Positions 37,354 to 48,500 of a stretch of 64,000 nucleotides of DNA are shown here, in pieces. The DNA is from Helicoverpa zea (lineage: Eukaryota > Arthropoda > Insecta > Lepidoptera > Noctuidae), in assembly GCF_022581195.2 (NCBI RefSeq), contig NC_061462.1, positions 7,812,001 to 7,876,000 on the forward strand, in the 5' to 3' direction. Every line of letters starts with the position of its first letter. Position 1 is the stretch's first letter. The position numbers were made by a program, and so were the translations under genes. The notes under the pieces are model-generated. The model had not been told where the DNA came from. It saw nothing but the letters and a program-made list of their open reading frames with translations, and did not search any database.

Positions 37354-38244
37354 GGCCGGCAACACACATCCGGTTTCCTGATCCGGTTTCCTGATCAGGA
37401 ATCCTGATTCGGAAACCGGAATGCTCTTTTTTCATACAAAATGTTCACAAGAGCGCACACGTTCTTACTTTTTCCGGACGGAAAAAAACCTGACATTCGG
37501 TTTAAAATTTTCTCCGTGCGTTCGGGGACCCAGAACGGAATAAAACCTGATGTCGTCATTCCGAACGCAGCGCTCGCGAACAATTTGGTTTGACCGCCGC
37601 ACACATACGGAAATTTTCATTCTGAATCAAGGTAGCCCTGTTCCGAATGGACGTGTATCAGAGCATTCAGAGCCCGCCTGTAACTGGCTTTTTATATATG
37701 TTTTTATTTTTGTATTAAATATTATATTAAAAAAATCCTGTTTATTGAACAATTCACAAACGTACACATATTTACATAAATAAACACCCAAAAATAATGA
37801 GTTTTTTTTATTTCTCTCGTATTTTAATAATAATAATCAATTTTTATTGAGATAATACAATCCATTATTGTTAGTAAAGACATTTATGAAGTTCATCAAA
37901 GGATTTAATGGACTTTCTATAATAATTAATAAATAATTCTTCTGGGTATGCTCGTAATTTAGCTGTTTTAACATAGAATTGACTTTCGGATAATCTTTGA
38001 GCATTCTACGGTTGTACCCAGTAACGTCGTTTCCTGTTTTTCTTGTTTAGCGCCAGTAAAAGTGCAACAGCAATCAATTCGTCATAGTCCATGATGTCGT
38101 GCCTTCAATATGGTTCCTCTTTACGTACTGGCCATGTAAATTCCGAATGAAAAAAACCGAATGTGTGCGCTAGTGACACGGAATCCCGAATCTTAATTCC
38201 TGATCAGGAAACCGTATCCGGAAACCGGATGTGTGTTGCCGGCC
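37354..38244. mobile_element. PIF/Harbinger element, 891 bp, TTA target duplication
   Basis: Terminal inverted repeats read GGCCGGCAACACACATCCGG (about 24 bp, perfect), flanked by TTA at 37351-37353 and 38245-38247. Harbinger elements duplicate a TWA trinucleotide. Subterminal CCGGTTTCC and TGATCAGGA words recur at both ends. It carries only a broken start of a HARBI1-like transposase, so it is non-autonomous. Confidence 0.9.
37871..38092 (-). pseudogene. HARBI1-like transposase, N-terminal remnant
   Basis: Read on the minus strand from ATG 38090-38092: MDYDELIAVALLLALNKKNR, then RRYWVQP, a stop and frame changes, then PEELFINYYRKSIKSFDELH. This pattern (RRYWV, then F..Y.RMS..SFDEL) matches the N-terminus of HARBI1-type nucleases. 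The catalytic DDE region is absent. Confidence 0.7.
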
Positions 38245-38249
38245 TTATG

Positions 38250-38662
38250 CTCATTGGTATGCTCTAGTACTTTTTATATGACGCCATAATAGTATTACTG
38301 CGGTGATGAGACCAGATCAGTAAGTATGACGTGGGCTATCACGGGGCTATATCTATCGCGTATGAAATCGCCAGCCACTAGAGGCGCTTTTGCAGCGAGA
38401 GGTCTTCGAAACGTCAAAATGTCACTGTTTGATTACGCGCGCGGGTTTTTTTTTAATCAAAGCTCTTTAAAAGGGCAACCCAATACCCCTTGGTAAAAGT
38501 AAAACTGATTTTCAGAATTTATGACTACCCGGGACGACTGCCAAAGATATTCAAATGGAAGTTGGTACACATAGCAGAAGAACAAAATTACAGAATAATA
38601 CATAGTATTAGTCATTTTGGTACGTCGCGTCGTATTATTATTAATTTTAGATATTTTTTCTT
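38250..38662. other. Intergenic with SINE scrap
   Basis: Positions 38470-38545 match SINE family 2 in minus orientation (GGCAACCCAATACCCCTTGG and ATGACTACCCGGGACGACTG), with an internal change. Nothing else seen. Confidence 0.5.
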
Positions 38663-39155
38663 ATGCTACGTTCACACGAGCGCCGCGCAGCCCGGCGGGC
38701 TGCGCGGCGTGCAGCCCGTCGCGGGCAGGCGGACATTCAAGCTGTTCACACGCGCGCCGTCGTGTCAGTCAGTGCAAGAATGACGAGCTCCGAGGATCTC
38801 GGTGTTGTTGCATAGCCTTTGGCTTAATTTATTTTTATTGGAAAAAGAAAAAAAAATGATGAACCACGTTGACCATTCCTCCATGTTGTAATCTCCGATC
38901 GTAGCGACTTTCTTAGAACGTTGAATCGTCGCGAAAGCGCAGGAGAGACTGACTGCCCGCGCGCGTGTAAACAGTCGCCGGGCGCCCGCACATTCATCCT
39001 TTGAACTTTGCCAAAAAACCGACACTCGCCCGATACGCGGCAGTCACGGGCACGGGCGCGTTCACGGGCTCGGGCGTACCGTTTACACGCTCGTGAACGT
39101 GATTGTGCCCGTTGAATGTCGATTTGAACGCGCGTGTATGAACGCACCATTATGC
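38663..39155. mobile_element. Possible MITE with imperfect GCGTTCACAC ends
   Basis: The left side TGCTACGTTCACACGAGCGC and the right side (complement GGTGCGTTCATACACGCGCG) are imperfect inverted repeats around a segment rich in GTTCACACGC, GGGCTGC and CGTGAACG words. Ends and target duplication could not be fixed. Confidence 0.4.
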
Positions 39156-39331
39156 TTAGGGGTAAACCTTTTTTTGGCGTTGGTACCACTCACTGTTTGA
39201 CAAGTTCTTATATAATCTGTGGTTTTTTTCACTGGTCGATCGAACTACCGAAGATCTTGGTTGGAAACTTATTTACGTAACAACTCGCAGTTTTGCAAAC
39301 GTTGAGGTTAGACTTGGTAAAATCTTTCAAA

Positions 39332-39508
39332 ATGTTGGGCCGTTTGGGAAAAAAACACGTTGAGATAGCGGCATCGTTCGCGACATCAGCAGTTGGCTTC
39401 GGAGGTGCGGCGCTCGTGGGACTCATCTACGTCACGGACTGGAGACGGTTCTGCACCGTGATCCCCTTCTACAGGGGCAAGTTCCAGCATGAGCAAGAAG
39501 AGAAGTAA
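39332..39508 (+). CDS. UQCR11: Cytochrome bc1 complex 6.4-kDa subunit (QCR10/UQCR11)
   Basis: A 58-residue single-exon protein starting MLGRLGKKHVEI. The hydrophobic helix (about residues 13-33), then VTDWRRFCTVIPFYRGKF, matches the UQCR11 signature TDWR..L..VP.I.GKF. The family is a small accessory subunit of mitochondrial complex III, anchored in the inner membrane by one helix. Length agrees with the usual 55-60 residues. An in-frame ATG 39 nt upstream would add 13 residues (MQTLRLDLVKSFK), but the internal ATG fits the family length. It is transcribed divergently from ST7, 2.35 kb away. Codon use is moderate in GC, unlike the neighbouring ST7 and Cow exons. Confidence 0.9.
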   Translation: MLGRLGKKHVEIAASFATSAVGFGGAALVGLIYVTDWRRFCTVIPFYRGKFQHEQEEK

Positions 39509-39673
39509 TTCACAAAGTGAAATTAGCGAATCAATTATGAATTGTATATTTATTTAGTGTCAATGTTATTATAATATCTAAGTCGGCATTCTAATCCAGT
39601 ATTTTTACTTTGACTGTCTCAAATCCTATTGGAACCGGGCCTGTTTCTTGAGGTTTAAGTTAGTAAACATTTT

Positions 39674-40238
39674 TAGGGTTCCGTAGCCAAAATGGCAAAA
39701 ACGGAACCCTTATAGTTTCGTCATGTCCGTCTGTCCGTCTGTCCGTCTGTCCGTCTGTCACAGCCGATTTACTCGGAAACTATAAGTACTACAGTGATGA
39801 AATTTGATGGGAATATGTGTTGTATGAACCGCTACAAAAATATGACACTAAATAGTAAAAAAAAGAATTGGGGGTGGGGCCCCCCATACATGTAACTGAG
39901 GGATGAAATTTTTTTTTTCGATGTACATACCCGTGTGGGGTATCAATGGAAAGGTCTTTTAAAATGATATAAAGTTTTCTAAAAAACATTTTTCTTAAAG
40001 TAAACGGTTTTTGAGATATCAGCTCTCAAAGTCGTAAAAAGTATGTCCCCCCCCCTCTATTTTTATAACTACGGGGTATAAAATTCTAAAAAAAATAGAG
40101 GTGATGCATGCTAATTAACTCTTTCAACGATTTTTGGTTTGATCAAAGTATCTCTTATAGTTTTTGAGATAGGTTGATTTAACTGTAATTTACGGAACCC
40201 TTCGTGCACGAGTCCGACTCGCACTTGGCCGGTTTTTT
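39674..40238. repeat. GGGTTCCGTA repeat, copy 1 (565 bp)
   Basis: Nearly identical to 50082-50646: both begin TTAGGGTTCCGTAGCCAAAA, contain four tandem GTCCGTCT units and end CTCGCACTTGGCCGGTTTTT. Only a few differences were noticed, so the copies are young relative to their surroundings. It is a common lepidopteran dispersed repeat of uncertain class. The mirrored 66-residue minus-strand frame in both copies is not a gene. Confidence 0.85.
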
Positions 40239-40689
40239 GATATTTTGGTGGTTCCTGTCATCAATACAGTGATTCAGAGAGTCCGAGAGTCAGAACCAAG
40301 GATTCCAGCTATCTGTGTAATAGTTAAGGGTAATATACAGTACTAATATAATGTACAACGAAATAGCATATTTTCCTAAATATACATATAGTTACCTGAT
40401 ACTCAGCTGTAGGCACAGAATAAGGAAAGACAAGCAGAGATGCCATAATGCTGGTAGGTCAGGTGCCTTCTTCTAGATCGAATAGGTATGGTGGGCACAA
40501 CCACAATGATCAGTTTGAAGTGAACTATCAAGGCATGCAGGTTCTTCTATGCAAATCAATGATTTTTTGTAAACAAACAACTGGTGATTTTAAAGAAGTC
40601 ATATAAGGGTGGAGACAGTAGCATTCCTTGTCTTCTGAACAACTACATTTTGCTGTGTTAATTGTCAGATTTTCGGCCATCTCCTTTTT
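40239..40689. other. Non-coding stretch
   Basis: Nothing supportable seen. Confidence 0.4.
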
Positions 40690-40977
40690 TTTAGGGTTCC
40701 GTACCCAAAGGGTAAAATGGGTCCCTATTGTTTTCGCTTCTCTGTCTGTCACCAAGCTGTATCTCATATGAACCGTGATAGTTAGAGAGTTGAAATTTTC
40801 ACAGATGATGTATTTCTGTTGCTGCTATAACAACAAATACAAATTTTCACAGATGATGTATTTTTGTTGCTTCTATAACAAAAAATACTGAAAACTCCAA
40901 TAAAATAAATATTTTGGGTTATAAATAATAGTATGGAACCCTTTATGCGTGAGTCTGACTCGTACGTGGCCGGTTTT
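40690..40977. repeat. Related GGGTTCCGTA-family repeat
   Basis: Starts TTTAGGGTTCCGTACCCAAA and ends GACTCGTACGTGGCCGGTTT. The middle (GAACCGTGATAGTTAGAGAG, GATGATGTATTTCTGTTGC) differs from the 39674 copy but matches 62068-62238. A 40-bp segment with GATGATGTATTT is tandemly duplicated. Confidence 0.7.
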
Positions 40978-40979
40978 CT

Positions 40980-42445
40980 TGATTTTCTCCACTCCTAGTC
41001 ATTTAGTTCTCAATGAGTGTAGGTTTGCCTAACATTAACTATTGTATCCATCAGTAATTTCCGAAGAAATGAAACAAATAATTTTTTTTTATTGGTTTAT
41101 TAATTTATAAGTACAGGGACAGATTTAAAAAAGTGCAAATAATTATCTAACTAATGTGATTTATGTAGATACCTGTACTTGCTTACAAGTAAAAATAATA
41201 TTCTATAATATCTAATTTCCTACAACACATTCATAAGAAATAGTAAGAATCCCAGCAACACAGAAGCGTTACGGCATACTGAACAACATAGGCAACAAGC
41301 AGTGAACTGCCACAGACGAGTGTCATGTGTGCTGCTCACTTGCCCATTATTACATCTAGTCATTTAATATCAAACATTCATAAGCTTAGTTTTCATAATA
41401 TGTAGGAATGTCTGAGTATTTAAGGGTTATAATGATTTAACTTTCTAAATAATTAACAAGGCTGTTTCCTTACAAACATACATATGTATGTACATATATT
41501 TATATGCAAAGCTTTCATAAAAACGTGTTTACAGTACTCTTCATGACACATCTTATACCTGCCTACTTCACACAAGTACATAGGTATCTGCAGTGTACAG
41601 CACAGCATAAAATAAGTAGTTGGTAGGTACTAAATAACCAGTATAGGTACTTAATTTTGTAAAAAATTAAAATACATTTCAGAAGTTCAGCTTCACAATG
41701 TGTCACAATGCAAAAATTACTACATGGGCAGTGACTGAATATCAGCTTAATTTATGTAGGACTTCTTATAGTATGAGTATGACCTATAACTTTCAGATTT
41801 GTGGAGGACGGCTAATCATGTAAATAAAATAGATCAATTAAGTAATGCATAGATTAATCTTAGAAGATTATGAATTAGGCCAAATAGTCACCTATTAATC
41901 TCACACCCTGGACAACTATAGAATACAGGGTTATATAACGTGAATATAGGTAACAGCTTATTGTTTACCTATTTATAGACATTTTATTTCTTCTACATTG
42001 AAATATGTGGGTACTACGAGTTGTTACATAGCCTGCTGTACCTACCATTAATTAGGTATGTTGTATACATCCCTTTCATAATTAGAAGGTAGTGCTTAAA
42101 TTCTAGGTAAGTAGGTACTTACCTGTTGCCTTCACGATAGTGGCCTATGTAGGTACCTACGCACTTTTATAGGTGCCTATTATTGATACGTACCTAAGTA
42201 AAGAGGTACCTTTGTACCATTAATTTGTAGGTATACCTAAGTAGCTAAACTTGTAAATATTTTATACATATTCACGGCTTTTGTTCACACGTTCAGTGGC
42301 TAGGTTTCCTTTGTCAGAGTGGTTACGTACAATGCCTACATTAGGTAGGTATGATTTGAGAGAAGTCTTCTGTGGAAGACTTGTAAGTACAATGGAGTTA
42401 TCCGACAGCGCTCTTCGTGTGTGTACGGATGGCAGGCGCGGGCGG
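40980..42445 (-). other. Probable Cow 3' UTR and downstream flank
   Basis: AT-rich sequence directly downstream of the Cow stop codon. Minus-strand AATAAA signals occur near 41087-41100, which would give a 3' UTR of about 1.35 kb. TAGGTACCTA words are frequent. The assignment is inferred from position only. Confidence 0.35.
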
Positions 42446-42531
42446 CTAGAAGCGCAGCTCGGCGTCGCCGCTGCCGCCGCCGTCCTCGTCGTCCGCCGGC
42501 GCCCCCTCCGCGCCCTCCGAGCCCTTCTCGC
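42446..42531 (-). CDS. Cow: Cow exon 9 (acidic C-terminus)
   Basis: 86 nt after acceptor ACGTTGCAG: 2 nt complete the Gly codon, then EKGSEGAEGAPADDEDGGGS and GDAELRF before TAG 42446-42448. Testicans end in a comparable acidic tail. The phase match across an 11.15-kb intron supports the join. Confidence 0.82.
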
Positions 42532-45500
42532 CTGCAACGTGCAACCGCCACAAACGACGTGACTTTTATAACATTTCTTTATTGACAGAGGCAGGGCTCT
42601 CCTATGTTAATAATGTCAAAATCGAATAGAAATTGAATCGCAATAGCAGTTTTAACCATATCGGGCAGGGGCCCGATTCTTCTAAGTTAATATTGTAAAA
42701 ATCGAATATAAATTGAATCGCAAAATGATCGCAATACCTAGCAGTTTTAACCTTATCGGGCATTCTGTTATTAATATAAGACCAATCGTATTCCAATGAC
42801 ATTCGATTGGTCTGGGGCCCGATTCTTCTAAGTTAATAATGTCAAAATCGAATCGCAATATTACCGTAATAGCAGTTTTAACCGTATCGGGCATTCTGCT
42901 ACTAATAAAAGACCAATCGTATTCGATTGACATTTGATTGGTGTGCGATTGGTCTGCTATTTTGGTCTATACGGTAGTTTGCTGTACAATCATTTTGCAA
43001 TCGTAAATTATTTAGCAGACAAAATGATTCATTATTGAATGACAGAAAAGGATAAAAACGTTTATTTCAAAGAAAAAATAGCGGAATGCCACATACGCTT
43101 CAATCGTAATCGAGGCGTGATTGGATCGCAGTCGAACGTGAATCGAATGGCGCTTAAGTAAAATTAGGAGAATCGGGCCCCAGCTCGTTACCGGAGCTGC
43201 TCGACCGACCGACGATGTCCTAACCAAATGCGAACCAAACTACAGCAAAAACAAATTCATAGAAAATTTTGTTCAACTGTAGGTGGGTACTGTAGTAGGT
43301 ACCTACTATGTACCTACCTTTATCAATTCCAATCAATAAGGGTCAATTCCCACTGAAAAAGCAGCGGCCGGCAGCGGCCGTAAGGGTCAATTCCCACTGA
43401 AAGAGCAGCGGCCGGCAGCGGCCGTAAGAGCACGGAAAATGTAAGAGAGCGGCGCGGTGCGGCGCCGCGCGGCCCGCCGCGCTCGCGCTCAATCCCTTGC
43501 AATTACGGCCGCTGCCGGCCGCTGCCGGCCGCTGCTCTTTCAGTGGGAATTGACCCTTAATGTAAGTGATTGAGCGCGAGCGCGGCGGGCCGCGCGGAGC
43601 CCGCGCCGCGCTGGGACGCGCCGCGCCGCGCTCTTACGGCCGCTGCCGGCCGCTGCGCATTCAGTGGGAATTGACCCTTATTGATTGGAATTGATAAAGG
43701 TGAACCAAACTACAGCAAAAACAAATTCATAGAAAATTTTGTTCAACTGTAGGTGGGTAATGTAGTAGGTACCTATTATGTACCTTTATCAATTCCAATC
43801 AATAAGGGTCAATTCCCACTGAATGAGCAGCGGCCGGCGCACAGTAGATCGACGCCATACAAGCGTTGGGACATAGGATATTTAAATATCCAAATGTCAA
43901 TTTTTGAAAAACGAGTTATGCCATCGTATTTGTCTTCTTATTAGCTGTTAAAAATGTTACTAGCATTTTCTGATTGGACTCTTACATCGAGAGCTATAGC
44001 GCAAAATGTGATTTAAATGTATGGGAAGTGACTTAAAAACTGATGTATCTCGAGATTCCCTTCGCCTTTCGACTTGATTTTTTTATATGGTAATAAGACA
44101 TATATTTGGCACATTTTCTTCAAACAAACATGGTGCGATAAATGTGCCCGTTTTAAGATACAAGTATAGACCGATTTTTGCAATATCATCTACATATTTA
44201 TTTATAAGTTTCACATATTTTATCTCTGAATCTCACTTCAGTGGTGACTCACTGATATGGTCAGCTGGCTTATTCGCTAACTTTCGAATTCTCAGATGTC
44301 AACTGGCCTCAGTTGTCATCGGAACTTTGATGTCAACCTATAAGTTCAAAACATTGGTATTCTGTATCGCATGAAGTGGATATCGGTGGATATCGTTACA
44401 CGGTTGCTGACGCCAAAACTACGATGACAACTTGACAACTCTATTTTTTTATCGACTATTATACTGCTAAGTAGGAAATACCCTATTAGCATTACATTAC
44501 TACGTTTGAGAGAACGCTTTATTTTCAGCGTGTTATATGTTTATAAACAATCTGTGGCGGTAAAATTCAGTATTTGCTTTCTATTGTGTGTGAACTTGGT
44601 GTCTAAAATTCCGTGTGGTTGAACAATATTTTAACTGAGAATATTGTGAGTATTGTAGTTATTATAAATTTTACAACGTAAACAATATTTTGATACGTAG
44701 ATTCCTATGTTTTGCATGCAAAACAAAAATTGGTACACTACAGGAAGGTAACTTTACGTACTTGAGTAGGTCGTCCCATACATTGAGAGCATCGGTTACC
44801 TCACTTACTAAATGAAGGTTGAGACATGCTGCAAATTAGTAACATCAAATTATGTAATATTGGTATTTATTTAACTTTTTACGTTATAAATTCTTACTTT
44901 TAGCTCAATTGCAACAGCAGTGTTTTGTTGAGGACGTTGCAGAAACGGACGTAACTCTGCCGAAACTCGCTGAAACCTTGATTTGTTGATACGGAAATTT
45001 GCCATGAATTCCTTCTCCCGTAAATCCAGAGAATTATTGAAATCTCGCATACGACGTTTCTGGATTCTGGATAAACTTCGTTTTGTCTCTTATTCCACAA
45101 ATGCCAGCAAAAATACACGCGAAATTTTTATTCCACACAAAGAAAGATAAAACAAATTAAAATACTTACCACTCCGACCTGTCTTCCTGACTGCATTTTG
45201 CACGATTTTGGGTAGGTTTGGACGTCGAAATTAAATATTTTCTATTAAAAAACACTAAATTTTACAGTTTTTCGACCAAAATTTTCAAAATTTCTAGGAA
45301 AGCCTATTCTAGTTTCTGGACAGCTGGCTGGGGCTCGCCGAGACGCGTCTTTTGACGTATCGCACGTCCCTCTACGCCGCACCAAACGTCAAAAAATTCG
45401 CACTTTACCCGTTTCCATACAAACAGTAGACGGCCAAAATCCACCTAAGCCCCTATAAAAACACTAGTACTCCTGATAACTTTTTCAAAAGGAGACCGAT

Positions 45501-48500
45501 TTTGATGCGGTTTTTTGCGTATAATAGCTACAACAGGCTTGTAAGCACGCGATAACCCTTCAAACGCGACATCGAAGCGGTGTGACCCGATTTTTTGACA
45601 CCCCCACCCTTCTCGACCTGTAAAAAACACAAAATTAATTATTTATCAAAATTCTGACTAGATTTTTTCATTGTAAAAATTTTATTAAATACTTACCACT
45701 CCGACCTGTCTTCCTGACTGCATTTTGCACGATTTTGGGTAGGTTTGGACGTCGAAATTAAATATTTTCTATTAAAAAACACTAAATTTTACAGTTTTTC
45801 GACCAAAATTTTCAAAATTTCTAGGAAAGCCTATTCTAGTTTCTGGACAGCTGGCTGGGGCTCGCCGAGACGCGTCTTTTGACGTATCGCACGTCCCTCT
45901 ACGCCGCACCAAACGTCAAAAAATTCGCACTTTACCCGTTTCCATACAAACAGTAGACGGCCAAAATCCACCTAAGCCCCTATAAAAACACTAGTACTCC
46001 TGCTGGCTTATTCGCTAACTTTCGAATTCTCAGATGTCAACTGGCCTCAGTTGTCATCGGAACTTTGATGTCAACCTATAAGTTCAAAACATTGGTATTC
46101 TGTATCGCATGAAGTGGATATCGGTGGATATCGTTACACGGTTGCTGACGCCAAAACTACGATGACAACTTGACAACTCTATTTTTTTATCGACTATTAT
46201 ACTGCTAAGTAGGAAATACCCTATTAGCATTACATTACTACGTTTGAGAGAACGCTTTATTTTCAGCGTGTTATATGTTTATAAACAATCTGTGGCGGTA
46301 AAATTCAGTATTTGCTTTCTATTGTGTGTGAACTTGGTGTCTAAAATTCCGTGTGGTTGAACAATATTTTAACTGAGAATATTGTGAGTATTGTAGTTAT
46401 TATAAATTTTACAACGTAAACAATATTTTGATACGTAGATTCCTATGTTTTGCATGCAAAACAAAAATTGGTACACTACAGGAAGGTAACTTTACGTACT
46501 TGAGTAGGTCGTCCCATACATTGAGAGCATCGGTTACCTCACTTACTAAATGAAGGTTGAGACATGCTGCAAATTAGTAACATCAAATTATGTAATATTG
46601 GTATTTATTTAACTTTTTACGTTATAAATTCTTACTTTTAGCTCAATTGCAACAGCAGTGTTTTGTTGAGGACGTTGCAGAAACGGACGTAACTCTGCCG
46701 AAACTCGCTGAAACCTTGATTTGTTGATACGGAAATTTGCCATGAATTCCTTCTCCCGTAAATCCAGAGAATTATTGAAATCTCGCATACGACGTTTCTG
46801 GATTCTGGATAAACTTCGTTTTGTCTCTTATTCCACAAATGCCAGCAAAAATACACGCGAAATTTTTATTCCACACAAAGAAAGATAAAACAAATTAAAA
46901 TAATACAAATAAAAATAACACTATCAAAAAATAAAGGAAACGACTCAGGGTTTGTATTTCTATTGGAATCGCAAAATTAGAGAAATCTAATATGTCTGAT
47001 GCAACAATATAGTATAGACATCCCAGTGATGAGGCATAAAACACTGCTATTTGTAGTGTATTTCAAAAAATGACATTGGCTATCAATTTGATGTCCACTG
47101 GGCTTACGGAATCGCAATATAACGTTTATCGATACAGAAACCGCTGTCAAAATGAGTCATGGTGGATATCAGCCTGTGTCGATGCTGATGACGTCATCTC
47201 ATTTGGTAACTGGCGTTAGCGAATAAGAAAATAGCTGTTTGACAATTTACTGATGTACACTTTACCAATTGATGATATCTGCGAGCTGTCAGTGGAGTTA
47301 GCGAATAAGGCTACTGGCCATAACTCATTGGTGCACCGATAATATAATCTCTGGAAATAATTATATACTACTAATGAGATAATTTGTTAATTTTTGGTAA
47401 TTTGTTATTATATACCTAAATTTTAATGAGGTGATTAGCTATTTTTTTGAAAAATTAGCTAATTACTTATAAAAGACCTTTTTATTGTTTACAATGAGAA
47501 CTCGAATCGATTTTTAACATACCTACCCTCATTAGTGCCAATTTTGGAAACCATATAAATAGGTGCATTACTTGAAGAGCATTAGTTGTAATTTCATCCT
47601 CATCCGAGTGTTGTCATTATGTCTTTTCACGGTTTCGGTACTTACCTCGACCTTTACATTTCTCTACGTGAAGGTGGTGATATTCGGGACTATAATCAAT
47701 TATTTACGTCTCTGAAAACCAATAGTGATTTTCAGTTAAGAGACGCAGTTGAAAAAGAACTTAAAGAATGGTGTCGTAGATTTTGTTATCGGATCTATGC
47801 TAAATGGATGAAATCTTCAAGAAATCAAGAAGCATTTATGCGGAAGTATTCCTCCTGGTTGCAAGCAGATATCAAATGGCCAGAAAATTGGAAAGAGAAT
47901 GTTATTATACCCGAAGAAGAAATAGACGAGGCATCTGAAGAACCAACAGCGACAACATCCGATTCTTTCACAAATGTTGTGATGAATCCGGAATGTCGGG
48001 TTTCCGACGCATCTACATCTACTTCGATAGAAAGCCGCAAACCTTTTGAAGAATTATCGAACAAACAAAAAAGAAGACGCACAGAATCGAGTTGCAGCTC
48101 CTATAGCACGGAAGAAATCGTCTTCTCTGCTCAAACGAGCCTCAAATCATCTGGAAAAAAAGATGTGGCTGAAATCCTGCAGTACCTTTTAGAAAATCCA
48201 GAGCAAGTCTCTAAAGTAAAGCAGTTTATTCAATTTGGAGAAATGAAAGAAATATCATCCTAAAAAGCTTTGGCATTATATGTCACTTTAAGACTATCAA
48301 AGTTTCGATACATAACACTAAGAGATTTCAGTGAAAAGGAAGGAATTTGTAAATACCCTAGTTATTATAAACTTCAAGAAGAGAAGAAAAAGTGCTACCC
48401 TGACAACAGTGCTGTAACAATAACAGAAACTTCTGTTAAGATTAAACTTCAAGCTCTGTTAGATTTAACTGTAAATAGACTTATTCAGTGTTTGGACATA

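Larger units (their letters stand above)
44265..47316 (-). mobile_element. Rearranged PIF/Harbinger remnant nested in the left arm
   Basis: The uninterrupted right arm proves this is an insertion: the left arm breaks after GATATGGTCAG and resumes at GCCATAACTC. The ends carry GGCTTATTCGCTAACT and its complement AGTTAGCGAATAAGGC. The interior has the order A-B-C-B-A-D: A = 44265-45164 and 46003-46902, B = 45165-45475 and 45692-46002, C = 45476-45691, D = 46903-47316. Block A contains a decayed HARBI1-like transposase N-terminus on the minus strand. The target duplication is unclear. Confidence 0.8.

Noticed and set aside
39789..39989. 66-residue minus-strand frame also found at 50197-50397
   Set aside because: Both lie in the GGGTTCCGTA repeat; identity reflects the repeat, and the peptide has no domain.
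44900..45118. 72-residue minus-strand frame repeated at 46638-46856
   Set aside because: Wrong frame; the neighbouring frame shows the Harbinger transposase remnant.
45165..46002. B-C-B structure as a small LTR element (TRIM)
   Set aside because: B lacks TG..CA ends, and block A is duplicated as well, which an LTR insertion would not cause.
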